Shown here: positions 1-7,276 of the stretch, in pieces
How positions within the stretch are numbered: position 1 is the stretch's first letter
How the letters are laid out: each line of letters begins with the position of its first letter
Origin: Gemmatimonadota bacterium
Lineage (GTDB): Bacteria; GCA-2686955
Assembly (NCBI GenBank): GCA_026991065.1
Contig: JALXCG010000894.1
Location: 1 to 9,557, forward strand
Length of the DNA: 9,557 bases
Direction: 5' to 3'
Program-made: the position numbers and the translations under genes
The notes under the pieces: generated by a model
The model's database searches: none
What the model saw: only the letters and a program-made list of their open reading frames with translations
What the model was told of the DNA's origin: nothing

Positions 1-163
1 CCACATGGACCCCGTGCGGGACCTGCGGTGGACGGCAGGCACAGAGATTCGGTATCAGACGCCGATCGGCCCGTTGCGGGTTGGTTATGGCACCAAGCTC
101 AATCGTGCGGCTTGGGACCAGGACACTGGAGCTTGGTTCTTTGGATTCGGCCAGGTCTTCTGA
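1..163 (+). CDS. Omp85-family outer-membrane barrel (BamA/TamA-like), C-terminal end only
   Basis: Reading from base 2, 53 codons are open up to a TGA at 161-163; the start of the gene lies before the window. The peptide contains RYQTPIGPLRVGYG, the hallmark of the penultimate strands of Omp85 barrels (family consensus about R-x-x-T-P-I/L-G-P-L/I-R-x-x-Y), and ends in FFGFGQVF with a terminal Phe, the usual outer-membrane beta-signal recognised by the BAM machinery. Omp85 proteins insert or translocate proteins at the outer membrane. Because the next gene is tamB, a TamA-like partner is attractive, but many non-proteobacterial genomes place a BamA-like protein beside tamB, and the POTRA region needed to decide is outside the window. 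The stop overlaps the tamB start by one base (TGATG), indicating co-transcription and probably coupled translation. Confidence 0.85.
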   Translation, partial: HMDPVRDLRWTAGTEIRYQTPIGPLRVGYGTKLNRAAWDQDTGAWFFGFGQVF

Positions 164-3100
164 TGGCGCGTTCTGGTCGTTTTCGTTTTCGCTTGGCTGC
201 TGCTCTGGTCGTGCTGGCCGCGGCTGTGATGCTTGTTTTTCGTCTGGGCGCGGGCTGGCCCCTGGCCCGAACTCTACTGAACGGTACTGTTTTGCAGCCG
301 TTTGGCTGGGAGGTTGAAGGAGGAACGGTGCGCTGGGGCCTGGTGCCGTGGGTACAGATAGAAGCGACGGACTTGACCGTTCATGGAGAGGGTTGGCGGG
401 TCACTCTGGGGCATGGTGCCTGCGAAATCTCTGGGTGGGATCTCCTTTTCGGGCGTTTGCAGATCCGGGATCTGGACGTTCGTCATCTTGAGGTTCTTGG
501 CGGTGGGAAAAACGACGATGCGTCCCGCGCGGGTTGGCCCAGCGCGGAGTTGATTCGGCGGGTGCTGCGGCGCCTTGAGATCGGGCGACTGAGTTGGAGC
601 GACGTGATCCTGGAGCCATCCGGCGGACCGGCGTTGGCGATTGAATCGCTGCGGGCGCATACCGAGCGGCACTCGGCGAATCCCACTCTGCGCATCGATG
701 CGTTGCACGCGCTGGTCACGCAAGATGAGCCGCTCGCGCTGGACCTGGCGAATTTGGATATCGTCGCGACCGGAGAGGCCATTCGGATTTGTGCTGACGA
801 AGTCGCGATCGGTGAGGAGTGCTTGCATCTGGAAGCGGAGTTGCAGCCTGCCGGGCAAGTGATGCAGTGGCGAGTGCGGCTGCAGTTTGTCGACTTTTCG
901 TTGAAGGGGCTGCAGCCGTTGCTCGATTCCACCTTGACGCGGAGCGAGAGCCGTTTGCGCGGGCGTTTGACGCTGTGGGGCGGGGATCCCGGCTTGAACT
1001 TCTCCGGTCGCGTTTCCGGTCGCGTCGATCCGATCGATCTGGATGCGGACACTCTGCAAGGCTATTGGGATGGCCACGAGATCGTGCTGACTGAAGGACG
1101 CGGTCGTGTCCGCGACATGTGGGTTGAGACCGAGCAGGCGGCGATCGACCCCCGGACCCAGAACTACCGGGTTTCCGGTCGGGTTCGAGATGTTGATCCG
1201 GTGCGTGATCTCTCATTTCTGACCGAGACTCAACTGCGCGGCGAAGTGCGCTTCACCGGTTCCCATTTCGGTGGAGACGAGTTTTGGATCGATCTGTATG
1301 GGAAAGAGTTGGCGGGAACTCTCTGGGGACTGCCCCTGAGTGGGTCGGCGCTTCGGTTCCGCTACGCGAAGAGAAAGATCGAGATCGACAGTCTTGAAGT
1401 GAGTTGGCCCGCTGCACAGGTGCGCGCCAATGGCAAGGTCGACCTGGACGCTCGGTCTATGTGGTGGGAAGGCAGGCTCTCGGTATCCAAAGTTTCACCA
1501 TTCCTTGCCCATTTCGTGCCGGTTGACGGCCTGCAGGGGGAACTCCAGGCCAATGCGCGCGTGGCTGGTCCGCTGAGCAGTCCGCGACTCACGGCGACCT
1601 ACTCCGGCACGAATCTGGAATATGGAGCGCTGCGGCTCGCCGACTACCGCGGCGAAGCGGATCTGGACTCCGTCTTTACTCAGCCGGTGGGCCAGGTCTT
1701 TCTGCGCGGAAATGGCCATCTCGGCACGTTGCCTGTGCGCATCGACGAGAGTCGACTTACGGCCCGCGGGCGCTCTTTGATGCTGCGCTCTTTCACCGCT
1801 CACCAGGGCATTCGCCGGATTCAGGCGGCAGGGCCGCTGTGGATCGAGAACGGCATTCGGGGCGAGTTGTCCTCTCTGACCATGGACTCTCCTTTCGGCG
1901 CAGCCGAGGTGTCCGGCGGAGTCTCGTTTCGCGGTGCAGATGGCCACTTCGCGCTTGCGGATACCGAGCTGCGGTTGGCCCGAGGCAGTGTGAGTCTGTC
2001 GGGAAGTTACGATTCGCGGGCGGGGCTGGATCTGGACGTCGTCCCTCACGCAGTCGATTTGGCGCGCCTCGCGCGGCTCCTTGGTGGCGATTCCAAGTGG
2101 GTGAGCGGTCGTTTGTCCGGGCGGGCCAGCATTGCCGGGGAATTCGCCAACCCGGAGGTGCGGTCACAGTTGGAGGTCAGTGGCGCGCGCGTCGGACCGG
2201 TGGACCTCGGACGAATGACCGCCACCCTGACTCTGCGCGACGGTGGTTTGCGGATCGCGGGCGCTGAGGCGCGCAATGAAGACGCCGAGTTGCACGTGAG
2301 TGGCGTCTATCCGCTCGGTCCTCAAGTTGGCTGGTGGCCCTCTGCCACCACTACCGACACGATGGCGTTCGAAATGCGGGCTGGTGGCTGGGACTTGGAG
2401 GAACTCGGTGCCCTGGTCGGCATCGACTCGCTGGCTGGGAGATTGGGGGGGAGTGCTGAGTTCAGCGGACGCTTGACTGCCCCGACCGTGGCCGCCGAGG
2501 TCCAGGCGAACGATCTGGAGGTCCGTGGCGATCGGTACGGAACTGTAAGCCTGGACGGCGTCATTGCGGGGGGTGGGTTGCAGATGGATCTTCGTTCCGC
2601 CTCCGGCTCGACGGCGCGGGGCGTCATTCCGCTGGAGTTCTGCCTGGCTCCACCCCATCTCGCCCCCGGCCCGGCCCCGGTGGATCTTCAACTGGAACTT
2701 CGCGATTTCGACATTGGTTTCGTGCGCCACCTGGTTCCGGATGTGACCCAGGCGCGGGGCCGACTGGATTTTTCAGGTGAATTGCGCGGGGCACTGCCTT
2801 GGCCGGAGGCTTATGGGCAAGCACGACTTGAGGATGGCTGGGTCAAGCTCTTGTGGATGGACATACCGGTTCACAACATTGGCGGCGAGGCCCAGGTCGC
2901 CGGTCCGTGGGTCGATCTCCATGCGCATGGACAGATGGGGGCTGAAGGTCGAGTCCAGACTGACGGGAAGCTGCGCTGGGAGCACTTTGTTCCAGTTGAC
3001 TACAATCTGGAGGTCGACGGACGGAAGGTGCCGGTCGGCTGGTTCCCGGATCTGCGGGCCGTGGTCGATGCCCGTCTCAAGTTCACCGAGAATCTCCACA

Positions 3101-4017
3101 TATCCGGCAAAGTGGATGTGCGCGAGGCAGTCTACAGCCGGGATTTCGGTGCCGCACCGCAACCGATTCCCCCTCCGCCACTGCCCGGTGAAGCGACGCC
3201 GTTTCGGCTCTCTTACGATGTAGAAGTGCATGGCGACCGGCATCTCTGGCTGCGGAACACCGAAGCACAGATGGAACTCCGTGGCGACCTTCGAATTCAG
3301 AGTTTCCCCGACCCCGCGGATGTTGAACTTCCCTTTGGCATTCAGGGTGAGTTGGAGGTGATTCGCGGAACCTACACGATCCTCGGCAAGAACCGCTTCA
3401 CCATCGAACGCGGCTCGATTCAGATGCTCGATCCGCTGATTCTGGACCCGGATGTAGAGATTGAAGCGTCCGCGGTATTGCGGGAACGAGTGCGCAGTGC
3501 CGACGGACGTCGGTTCGAGAGCCGCCCGCTTCCGGTGCACGTGGCCATGCACGGCAAGTTCTTCTCCGACTTGAGCTATGAGTTCACCGATCGTTCCCAG
3601 GGAGATGTGCCGATTCCGATTGAGGACGTGGTTCTGCTCCTGACTTTTGGCCGGCGTCGAGCGGCCGCCGATGCCGAAGGTCTCTATGACCCCGCCACCG
3701 CCGCGGCCGATGCCAGCGCGATCACCGCACAGTTGCTGGAATCGAAGGTGCGAAAGCTACTGGATATTTCGGTGGAGATCGGAACCGGATCCGTTTCTCC
3801 GCTGGAGTCACTCGACGAAACCTATGTGGGGCTGGGCAAGTATCTGAATCCCCGGTTCTTCGTCTACTATAGCCAGTACCTTTCGGCGGATCCGCGGCGC
3901 AAACTGGGCGTTGAGTACACGTTGACCGATCATGTTTTGCTGGCGGGTGAGCTTGATGAAACCGATGAGATCGGTCCTCACTACAACGTCGATCTCAGAT
4001 ATCGCCTGGAGTACTGA
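163..4017 (+). CDS. tamB: TamB / DUF490-family translocation and assembly module protein
   Basis: TamB proteins are long inner-membrane-anchored beta-taco proteins that span the periplasm, partner Omp85 proteins and are implicated in outer-membrane protein assembly and phospholipid transport. The 1284-residue length is close to E. coli TamB (about 1260). Residues 1-10 are basic (MARSGRFRFR) and are followed by a hydrophobic segment at about 11-28, a signal anchor. The middle is a long series of amphipathic beta-strand segments with AsmA/TamB-like character (SGRV, ANGKVDL, VSGVYPL). The C-terminal third carries the family domain: RGTYTILGKNRFTIERGSI at about 1068-1086, LGKYLNPRFFVYYSQYL near 1224-1240, and an end in LRYRLEY. 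A short proline-rich stretch lies near residues 999-1009. The start at 163 is preferred over the in-frame ATG at 28 because it abuts the Omp85 stop, begins a proper signal anchor, and the 28 start would overlap the Omp85 gene by 136 bases with an unlikely N-terminus. AGG at 153-155 is a weak ribosome binding site, so coupling is likely. Confidence 0.93.
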   Translation: MARSGRFRFRLAAALVVLAAAVMLVFRLGAGWPLARTLLNGTVLQPFGWEVEGGTVRWGLVPWVQIEATDLTVHGEGWRVTLGHGACEISGWDLLFGRLQIRDLDVRHLEVLGGGKNDDASRAGWPSAELIRRVLRRLEIGRLSWSDVILEPSGGPALAIESLRAHTERHSANPTLRIDALHALVTQDEPLALDLANLDIVATGEAIRICADEVAIGEECLHLEAELQPAGQVMQWRVRLQFVDFSLKGLQPLLDSTLTRSESRLRGRLTLWGGDPGLNFSGRVSGRVDPIDLDADTLQGYWDGHEIVLTEGRGRVRDMWVETEQAAIDPRTQNYRVSGRVRDVDPVRDLSFLTETQLRGEVRFTGSHFGGDEFWIDLYGKELAGTLWGLPLSGSALRFRYAKRKIEIDSLEVSWPAAQVRANGKVDLDARSMWWEGRLSVSKVSPFLAHFVPVDGLQGELQANARVAGPLSSPRLTATYSGTNLEYGALRLADYRGEADLDSVFTQPVGQVFLRGNGHLGTLPVRIDESRLTARGRSLMLRSFTAHQGIRRIQAAGPLWIENGIRGELSSLTMDSPFGAAEVSGGVSFRGADGHFALADTELRLARGSVSLSGSYDSRAGLDLDVVPHAVDLARLARLLGGDSKWVSGRLSGRASIAGEFANPEVRSQLEVSGARVGPVDLGRMTATLTLRDGGLRIAGAEARNEDAELHVSGVYPLGPQVGWWPSATTTDTMAFEMRAGGWDLEELGALVGIDSLAGRLGGSAEFSGRLTAPTVAAEVQANDLEVRGDRYGTVSLDGVIAGGGLQMDLRSASGSTARGVIPLEFCLAPPHLAPGPAPVDLQLELRDFDIGFVRHLVPDVTQARGRLDFSGELRGALPWPEAYGQARLEDGWVKLLWMDIPVHNIGGEAQVAGPWVDLHAHGQMGAEGRVQTDGKLRWEHFVPVDYNLEVDGRKVPVGWFPDLRAVVDARLKFTENLHISGKVDVREAVYSRDFGAAPQPIPPPPLPGEATPFRLSYDVEVHGDRHLWLRNTEAQMELRGDLRIQSFPDPADVELPFGIQGELEVIRGTYTILGKNRFTIERGSIQMLDPLILDPDVEIEASAVLRERVRSADGRRFESRPLPVHVAMHGKFFSDLSYEFTDRSQGDVPIPIEDVVLLLTFGRRRAAADAEGLYDPATAAADASAITAQLLESKVRKLLDISVEIGTGSVSPLESLDETYVGLGKYLNPRFFVYYSQYLSADPRRKLGVEYTLTDHVLLAGELDETDEIGPHYNVDLRYRLEY
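1003..1025 (+). repeat. 12-bp-period tandem repeat inside tamB
   Basis: The 11-mer TCCGGTCGCGT occurs twice, at 1003-1013 and 1015-1025, separated by one T. In frame it encodes SGRVSGRV, two copies of a four-residue beta-strand motif. It keeps the reading frame and most likely reflects a small internal duplication in a repetitive beta-sheet protein rather than a regulatory site. Confidence 0.6.
4008..4011 (+). promoter_or_regulatory. Ribosome binding site of the histidine kinase gene (GGAG)
   Basis: GGAG lies five bases before the ATG at 4017, within the last codons of tamB. It supports 4017 over the next in-frame ATG at 4041 (residue 9), which has no comparable sequence in front of it. Confidence 0.55.
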
Positions 4018-5228
4018 TGGCGCCGCACGCGCGACAACGGATGAAGTTGCCCCGTCTTTCGTCCACCTTGCTTACTGCCTATGTGATGATCGGGGTCGTT
4101 CTGCTTGCCGCCGCCGCTTTCTACCACGTCAACGGGCTGATGAGTGCGTTGCGCGAGGATGCGCAGGTCGTCAGTGAAATATATGGGCGTTTCTGCAGCG
4201 TCGCCGCGGACCCCAACAGTGGGACCGAGACGATGGACGTCATTTTCGAGCAGATCATTCGGCGCATCGATTTCCCGGTGATCATCACGGACCGGACGGG
4301 CACTCCCACGCAGTGGGTGAATGTGGACATCCCGCCGGATCAAGCTGATCCGGAGAGACTTCAGGCCCTGGTCGAAGAGATGGATCAGCGGGTGGAGCCG
4401 ATCGATGTCCGGGTGGGACCCGGCGGACCGCTGATCAGTCGCGTCCACTTCGCGGAATCGAGGCGAATTCGGGAACTGCGCCGGATCCCTTTCATCCTCG
4501 TGGGGGTGATTGTCCTTTTCGGGGTCATCGGTTTGTGGATCATCTATGTGCTGCGTGCCCAGGAGCAACGGGCTCTTTGGGTGGGGATGGCTCGGGAGAC
4601 CGCCCACCAGTTGGGCACCCCGCTCTCTGGTTTGGCCGGCTGGGTGGAACTTCTGCGGGATGAGTCACTGCCGCCGAGAGAGATTGCCGGGGAGATGGCG
4701 GTCGATCTGTCGCGTCTCGAAGAGGTGGCTTCGCGCTTTGGGAGAATCGGCTCGCGCCCGCGACTGCGGTCGGTGAATTGGCCGGTCGTCGTCAACGAGG
4801 TGCTGGACCGTTTGCGTCCGCGCGCTCCCCATCTACAGATCGATTTCGAGCAGCAGAACCCGCCTGTACCCGCGGTTCGCGGAGATCCTCAGTTGCTCGC
4901 CTGGGTGATCGAGAACCTGGTCCGCAACGCCATTGATGCTTGCCGTGGCAGTGAGAAGCCCGGAAGAGTCTTCCTCTCTTGCTCCTGGCCTGAAGAGGGG
5001 CCCACCGTGCGGCTCTGCGTGCGTGACAACGGCCGCGGAATGACTCGCGCCGAGGCCCGGCGGGCGTTTCGGCCGGGGCACACGACCAAGGAAACCGGCT
5101 GGGGCTTGGGGCTTCCCCTGGCGCGACGGATCATTGAGGACGATCATGGAGGGCGGATCTTCATCGCGCGAACGCGTCCGATGGAAGGTACCGAACTCGA
5201 AGTTCACCTGCCCCTCGATACCGCTTGA
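4017..5228 (+). CDS. PorY-like transmembrane sensor histidine kinase
   Basis: This 403-residue protein is a complete sensor kinase that should autophosphorylate and pass phosphate to the PorX regulator encoded next. Two membrane segments at about 16-38 and 158-179 enclose a periplasmic region of roughly 120 residues, containing FPVIITDRTGTPTQWVN (86-102), which looks PAS-like. The DHp H-box is ETAHQLGTPLSGLAGW at 194-209 with phosphoacceptor H197. The HATPase domain shows the N-box (ENLVRNAIDA, 299-308), G1 (DNGRGM, 337-342) and G2 (GWGLGLPLARRII, 361-373). The HQLGTPLS variant of the H-box is typical of Bacteroidota kinases including PorY, the partner of PorX in type IX secretion control. 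The gene overlaps the tamB stop by one base (TGATG) and precedes porX by 30 bases. Kinase identity is certain; the PorY assignment rests on the H-box style, topology and neighbour, and a generic kinase of the same subfamily remains possible. Confidence 0.9.
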   Translation: MAPHARQRMKLPRLSSTLLTAYVMIGVVLLAAAAFYHVNGLMSALREDAQVVSEIYGRFCSVAADPNSGTETMDVIFEQIIRRIDFPVIITDRTGTPTQWVNVDIPPDQADPERLQALVEEMDQRVEPIDVRVGPGGPLISRVHFAESRRIRELRRIPFILVGVIVLFGVIGLWIIYVLRAQEQRALWVGMARETAHQLGTPLSGLAGWVELLRDESLPPREIAGEMAVDLSRLEEVASRFGRIGSRPRLRSVNWPVVVNEVLDRLRPRAPHLQIDFEQQNPPVPAVRGDPQLLAWVIENLVRNAIDACRGSEKPGRVFLSCSWPEEGPTVRLCVRDNGRGMTRAEARRAFRPGHTTKETGWGLGLPLARRIIEDDHGGRIFIARTRPMEGTELEVHLPLDTA

Positions 5229-5244
5229 CCGCGGGCTGGGCTCG

Positions 5245-5250
5245 AAAAGG
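5245..5250 (+). promoter_or_regulatory. Ribosome binding site of porX (AAAAGG)
   Basis: AAAAGG lies eight bases before the ATG at 5259 in the only non-overlapping junction of the window (5229-5258). No hairpin followed by a T-run is present in this 30-base gap, so read-through transcription from the kinase gene is expected. Confidence 0.45.
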
Positions 5251-5258
5251 CTGGAACG

Positions 5259-6806
5259 ATGCCGCATTCACACATTCTCTGGGTTGACGACGAAATTGAC
5301 GCGCTGCGCTCCCTGATCGTCTTTCTGGAACGAGCCGGGTATTCAGTGACGCCGGTCACCAATGGCGAGGATGCGATCGCCGCCGTTGCCCGCGGAGGCG
5401 TCGACTTGATGCTTCTGGATGAGATGATGACAGGCCTCGATGGTGTCGATACCCTTCGCGCCGTTCGTGAAATCGACGCCCAGTTGCCGGTCGTAATGGT
5501 GACCAAAGTCGAAGAAGAGGAACTGATGACCCGTGCCTACGAGGCTCGGGTTGATGACTTCCTGATCAAGCCGGTGCATCCTTCGCAGGTCCTCGCGGTG
5601 GCGAAGAAGATTCTGGAGTCCGAGCGCATTGTTGGTGAGGGGATGCGGCGAAACTATGCTCAAGAGATGGCGCGAACGATGCAGCAGATCTCTTCGCAGC
5701 CCACGCCACAGGATTGGCTTGACGTGAGTTCCTGGCTGTTTCGGCGGCAGATGGAGCTGGAAAAACTGGACGACCATGCTCTGCTCGATGCCCACGCAGA
5801 TCTGCGCCGGGATGCCAATCGGGAGTTTTTTCGGTCGATCGGCAGGTTCTACCCCGAATGGTTGGAAAAGAGCGATGTCCTGCTTCCGCACCGGGTGCTG
5901 GAGCGCTTGCTGCTACCCGCTTTGGATCGAGAGGAAAAGGTCCTTTTTGTTGTTCTTGACTGTCTGCGGGCGGACCAGTGGTTGGTCATGGAGCCACGAA
6001 TCCGGAGCCTTTTCGCGGTTGAACCTACGTTTGGGTTTTCCCTTGTGCCGACCGCTACGCCGTTTTCTCGCAACGCGCTTTTCGCGGGAGCCCTGCCGGT
6101 TGAGATCCGTGCCCAGCGCCCGGATCTATGGGAAGACGACTTTTTCTCCGAAGCCTCCATGAATGCTCACGAAGAGGCTCTGTTGCGGTGGGCCTTGGAG
6201 AGTCGGCAGCGAGGCGGAGTTACTCTTCGTTATGAGCGGGTCGACGGCGGCGGGCCCGCGCAGACCCTCCCGCAGCGTCTTGCCGACGCCACGGATGTGG
6301 ATCTCTATGCCGTTGTCTACGGTTTCGTGGACATGCTGGTTCACAAACGCACCGTATCGGATGTTATCCGGGAGATCACCGCGACCGAAGGCGCCTATCG
6401 AGCGCTCACCGCGGCCTGGTTTGCGCATTCTCCCCTCGCCGCGCTGTTTCGCACCGCCGCGACGATGGGACGCACCGTGATCGTCGTATCGGACCATGGC
6501 TCACTTCCGGTGCACCGTCCCGCCAAAGTGGTCGGTGATCGAGGCACGACCACGGCGGTGCGCTACAAGGTGGGGCGAAATATTCGCGCCGACCGCCGGC
6601 GCGCCATTGATATTCGCGAGCCGAAGCGGTGGGGATTGCCGGCTACCGCGCTGAGTACCAACTACTTGGTTGCCGGGGAAGACTATTTCTTTGTTTATCC
6701 GAATCAACAGCGGCAATATGAACGGCGCCTTGCGGGGACCTTCCAGCACGGCGGAGTGAGCCTTGAGGAGATGGTTGTTCCGATGATGGTGATGCGCCCG
6801 AAATGA
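5259..6806 (+). CDS. porX: PorX-type response regulator with PglZ (alkaline-phosphatase-like) effector domain
   Basis: The 515-residue protein has a receiver domain at about 4-122 with the acidic pair D10/D11, phosphorylatable D54 (MLLDEMM), T82 (VVMVTK) and K104 (LIKP), all the residues needed for phosphorylation. A helical bundle follows at about 125-220, then a PglZ/alkaline-phosphatase-like domain from about 228 to 515. Likely metal and nucleophile positions are D234 (VVLDCLRADQW), T265/T267 (PTATPFSRNALFAG), D358 and H362 (GFVDMLVHKRT), D412/H413 (VVSDHGS) and H497 (TFQHGGVSLEEMVVP). Length and motif order match PorX of Bacteroidota, where it works with PorY to control type IX secretion and its PglZ domain has been reported to hydrolyse cyclic and linear oligonucleotides. 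There is no DNA-binding domain, so the output is probably enzymatic or by protein contact. It overlaps tsaE by four bases (ATGA). Family assignment is strong; what it controls here is unknown. Confidence 0.93.
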   Translation: MPHSHILWVDDEIDALRSLIVFLERAGYSVTPVTNGEDAIAAVARGGVDLMLLDEMMTGLDGVDTLRAVREIDAQLPVVMVTKVEEEELMTRAYEARVDDFLIKPVHPSQVLAVAKKILESERIVGEGMRRNYAQEMARTMQQISSQPTPQDWLDVSSWLFRRQMELEKLDDHALLDAHADLRRDANREFFRSIGRFYPEWLEKSDVLLPHRVLERLLLPALDREEKVLFVVLDCLRADQWLVMEPRIRSLFAVEPTFGFSLVPTATPFSRNALFAGALPVEIRAQRPDLWEDDFFSEASMNAHEEALLRWALESRQRGGVTLRYERVDGGGPAQTLPQRLADATDVDLYAVVYGFVDMLVHKRTVSDVIREITATEGAYRALTAAWFAHSPLAALFRTAATMGRTVIVVSDHGSLPVHRPAKVVGDRGTTTAVRYKVGRNIRADRRRAIDIREPKRWGLPATALSTNYLVAGEDYFFVYPNQQRQYERRLAGTFQHGGVSLEEMVVPMMVMRPK

Positions 6807-7276
6807 AAAGACTACTTCTCTCGTCAGTCACTGAAACACGTGCTTTGGGGGAAGCGCTTGGGCGCAATGCTCAGCCGGGAGATGTCCTCCTCCTGGAAGG
6901 TGGGCTGGGAGCCGGCAAGACGGAGTTGGTGCGCGGCCTGGCCCGTGGACTCGGTTGTGTGGGGGAGGTGCGCTCCCCGACATTCAATCTGGTTCATATT
7001 CATGAGACCGGCCGTCTGCCCCTCTACCACCTCGATCTCTACCGCATCGATGCCCCGGAGGAGTTGCTGGAACTGGGCCTGGATGACGTGTTTTCCGCCG
7101 GCAGCGTGGCTGCTGTCGAGTGGAGCGAGCGGCTGGCTGATTTCACCCCGGCGTGCGCATTGCGGCTCCATCTGCGGCATGCGGACGCTGCAATGAGCGC
7201 CCGGCAGGCCGAGTGGGTTGCGAGTGGCGAGCGGGCCGGCTACTGGTTGGCCGCTGCGTTGGGAGAGCAATTGTGA
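6803..7276 (+). CDS. tsaE: TsaE, ATPase of tRNA t6A37 biosynthesis
   Basis: TsaE is the small P-loop ATPase that binds the TsaB-TsaD complex and is needed for turnover in threonylcarbamoyladenosine formation at A37 of ANN-decoding tRNAs, in the cytoplasm. The 157 residues match the usual length (E. coli 153). Visible motifs are Walker A GGLGAGKTELVRGLARGLG (33-51), SPTF (58-61, the conserved switch), YHLDLYRID (75-83), ELGLDD (90-95) and the Walker-B-like VEWSERL (105-111). The start overlaps the porX stop as ATGA with no clear ribosome binding site, so translational coupling to porX is likely. It is followed immediately by tsaB, the usual gene order. The tail (about 138-157) is poorly conserved in this family. 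Confidence 0.95.
   Translation: MKRLLLSSVTETRALGEALGRNAQPGDVLLLEGGLGAGKTELVRGLARGLGCVGEVRSPTFNLVHIHETGRLPLYHLDLYRIDAPEELLELGLDDVFSAGSVAAVEWSERLADFTPACALRLHLRHADAAMSARQAEWVASGERAGYWLAAALGEQL
7261..7265 (+). promoter_or_regulatory. Ribosome binding site fixing the GTG start of tsaB (GGGAG)
   Basis: GGGAG lies seven bases before the GTG at 7273. This decides the tsaB start: the upstream in-frame ATG at 7153 would overlap tsaE by 124 bases and add a 40-residue Cys/Arg-rich extension unlike any TsaB N-terminus. Confidence 0.65.

Noticed and set aside
28-162. Upstream in-frame ATG extending TamB by 45 residues
   Set aside because: The extension overlaps the 3' end of the Omp85 gene, whose motifs (TPIGPLR, terminal Phe) are clear in another frame, and it would place a Trp/Arg-rich stretch in front of a good signal anchor.
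274-1077. Long minus-strand open frame (267 codons) opposite tamB
   Set aside because: It lies wholly antisense to a confidently assigned gene, its translation is Gln/Arg/Pro-rich without any recognisable motif, and such frames are expected opposite G+C-rich genes.
2773-3552. Long minus-strand open frame (259 codons) opposite the TamB C-terminal domain
   Set aside because: It shadows the most conserved part of tamB and has no recognisable domain or sensible gene context.
5229-5258. Possible terminator or promoter between the kinase gene and porX
   Set aside because: The 30-base gap has no hairpin with a T-run and no convincing -35/-10 pair; only a Shine-Dalgarno-like AAAAGG is visible.
7153-7272. 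ATG 7153 as the tsaB start
   Set aside because: It would overlap tsaE by 124 bases, whereas GTG 7273 has GGGAG seven bases upstream, gives the canonical MIVLGIEAS opening and the family length of 231 residues.
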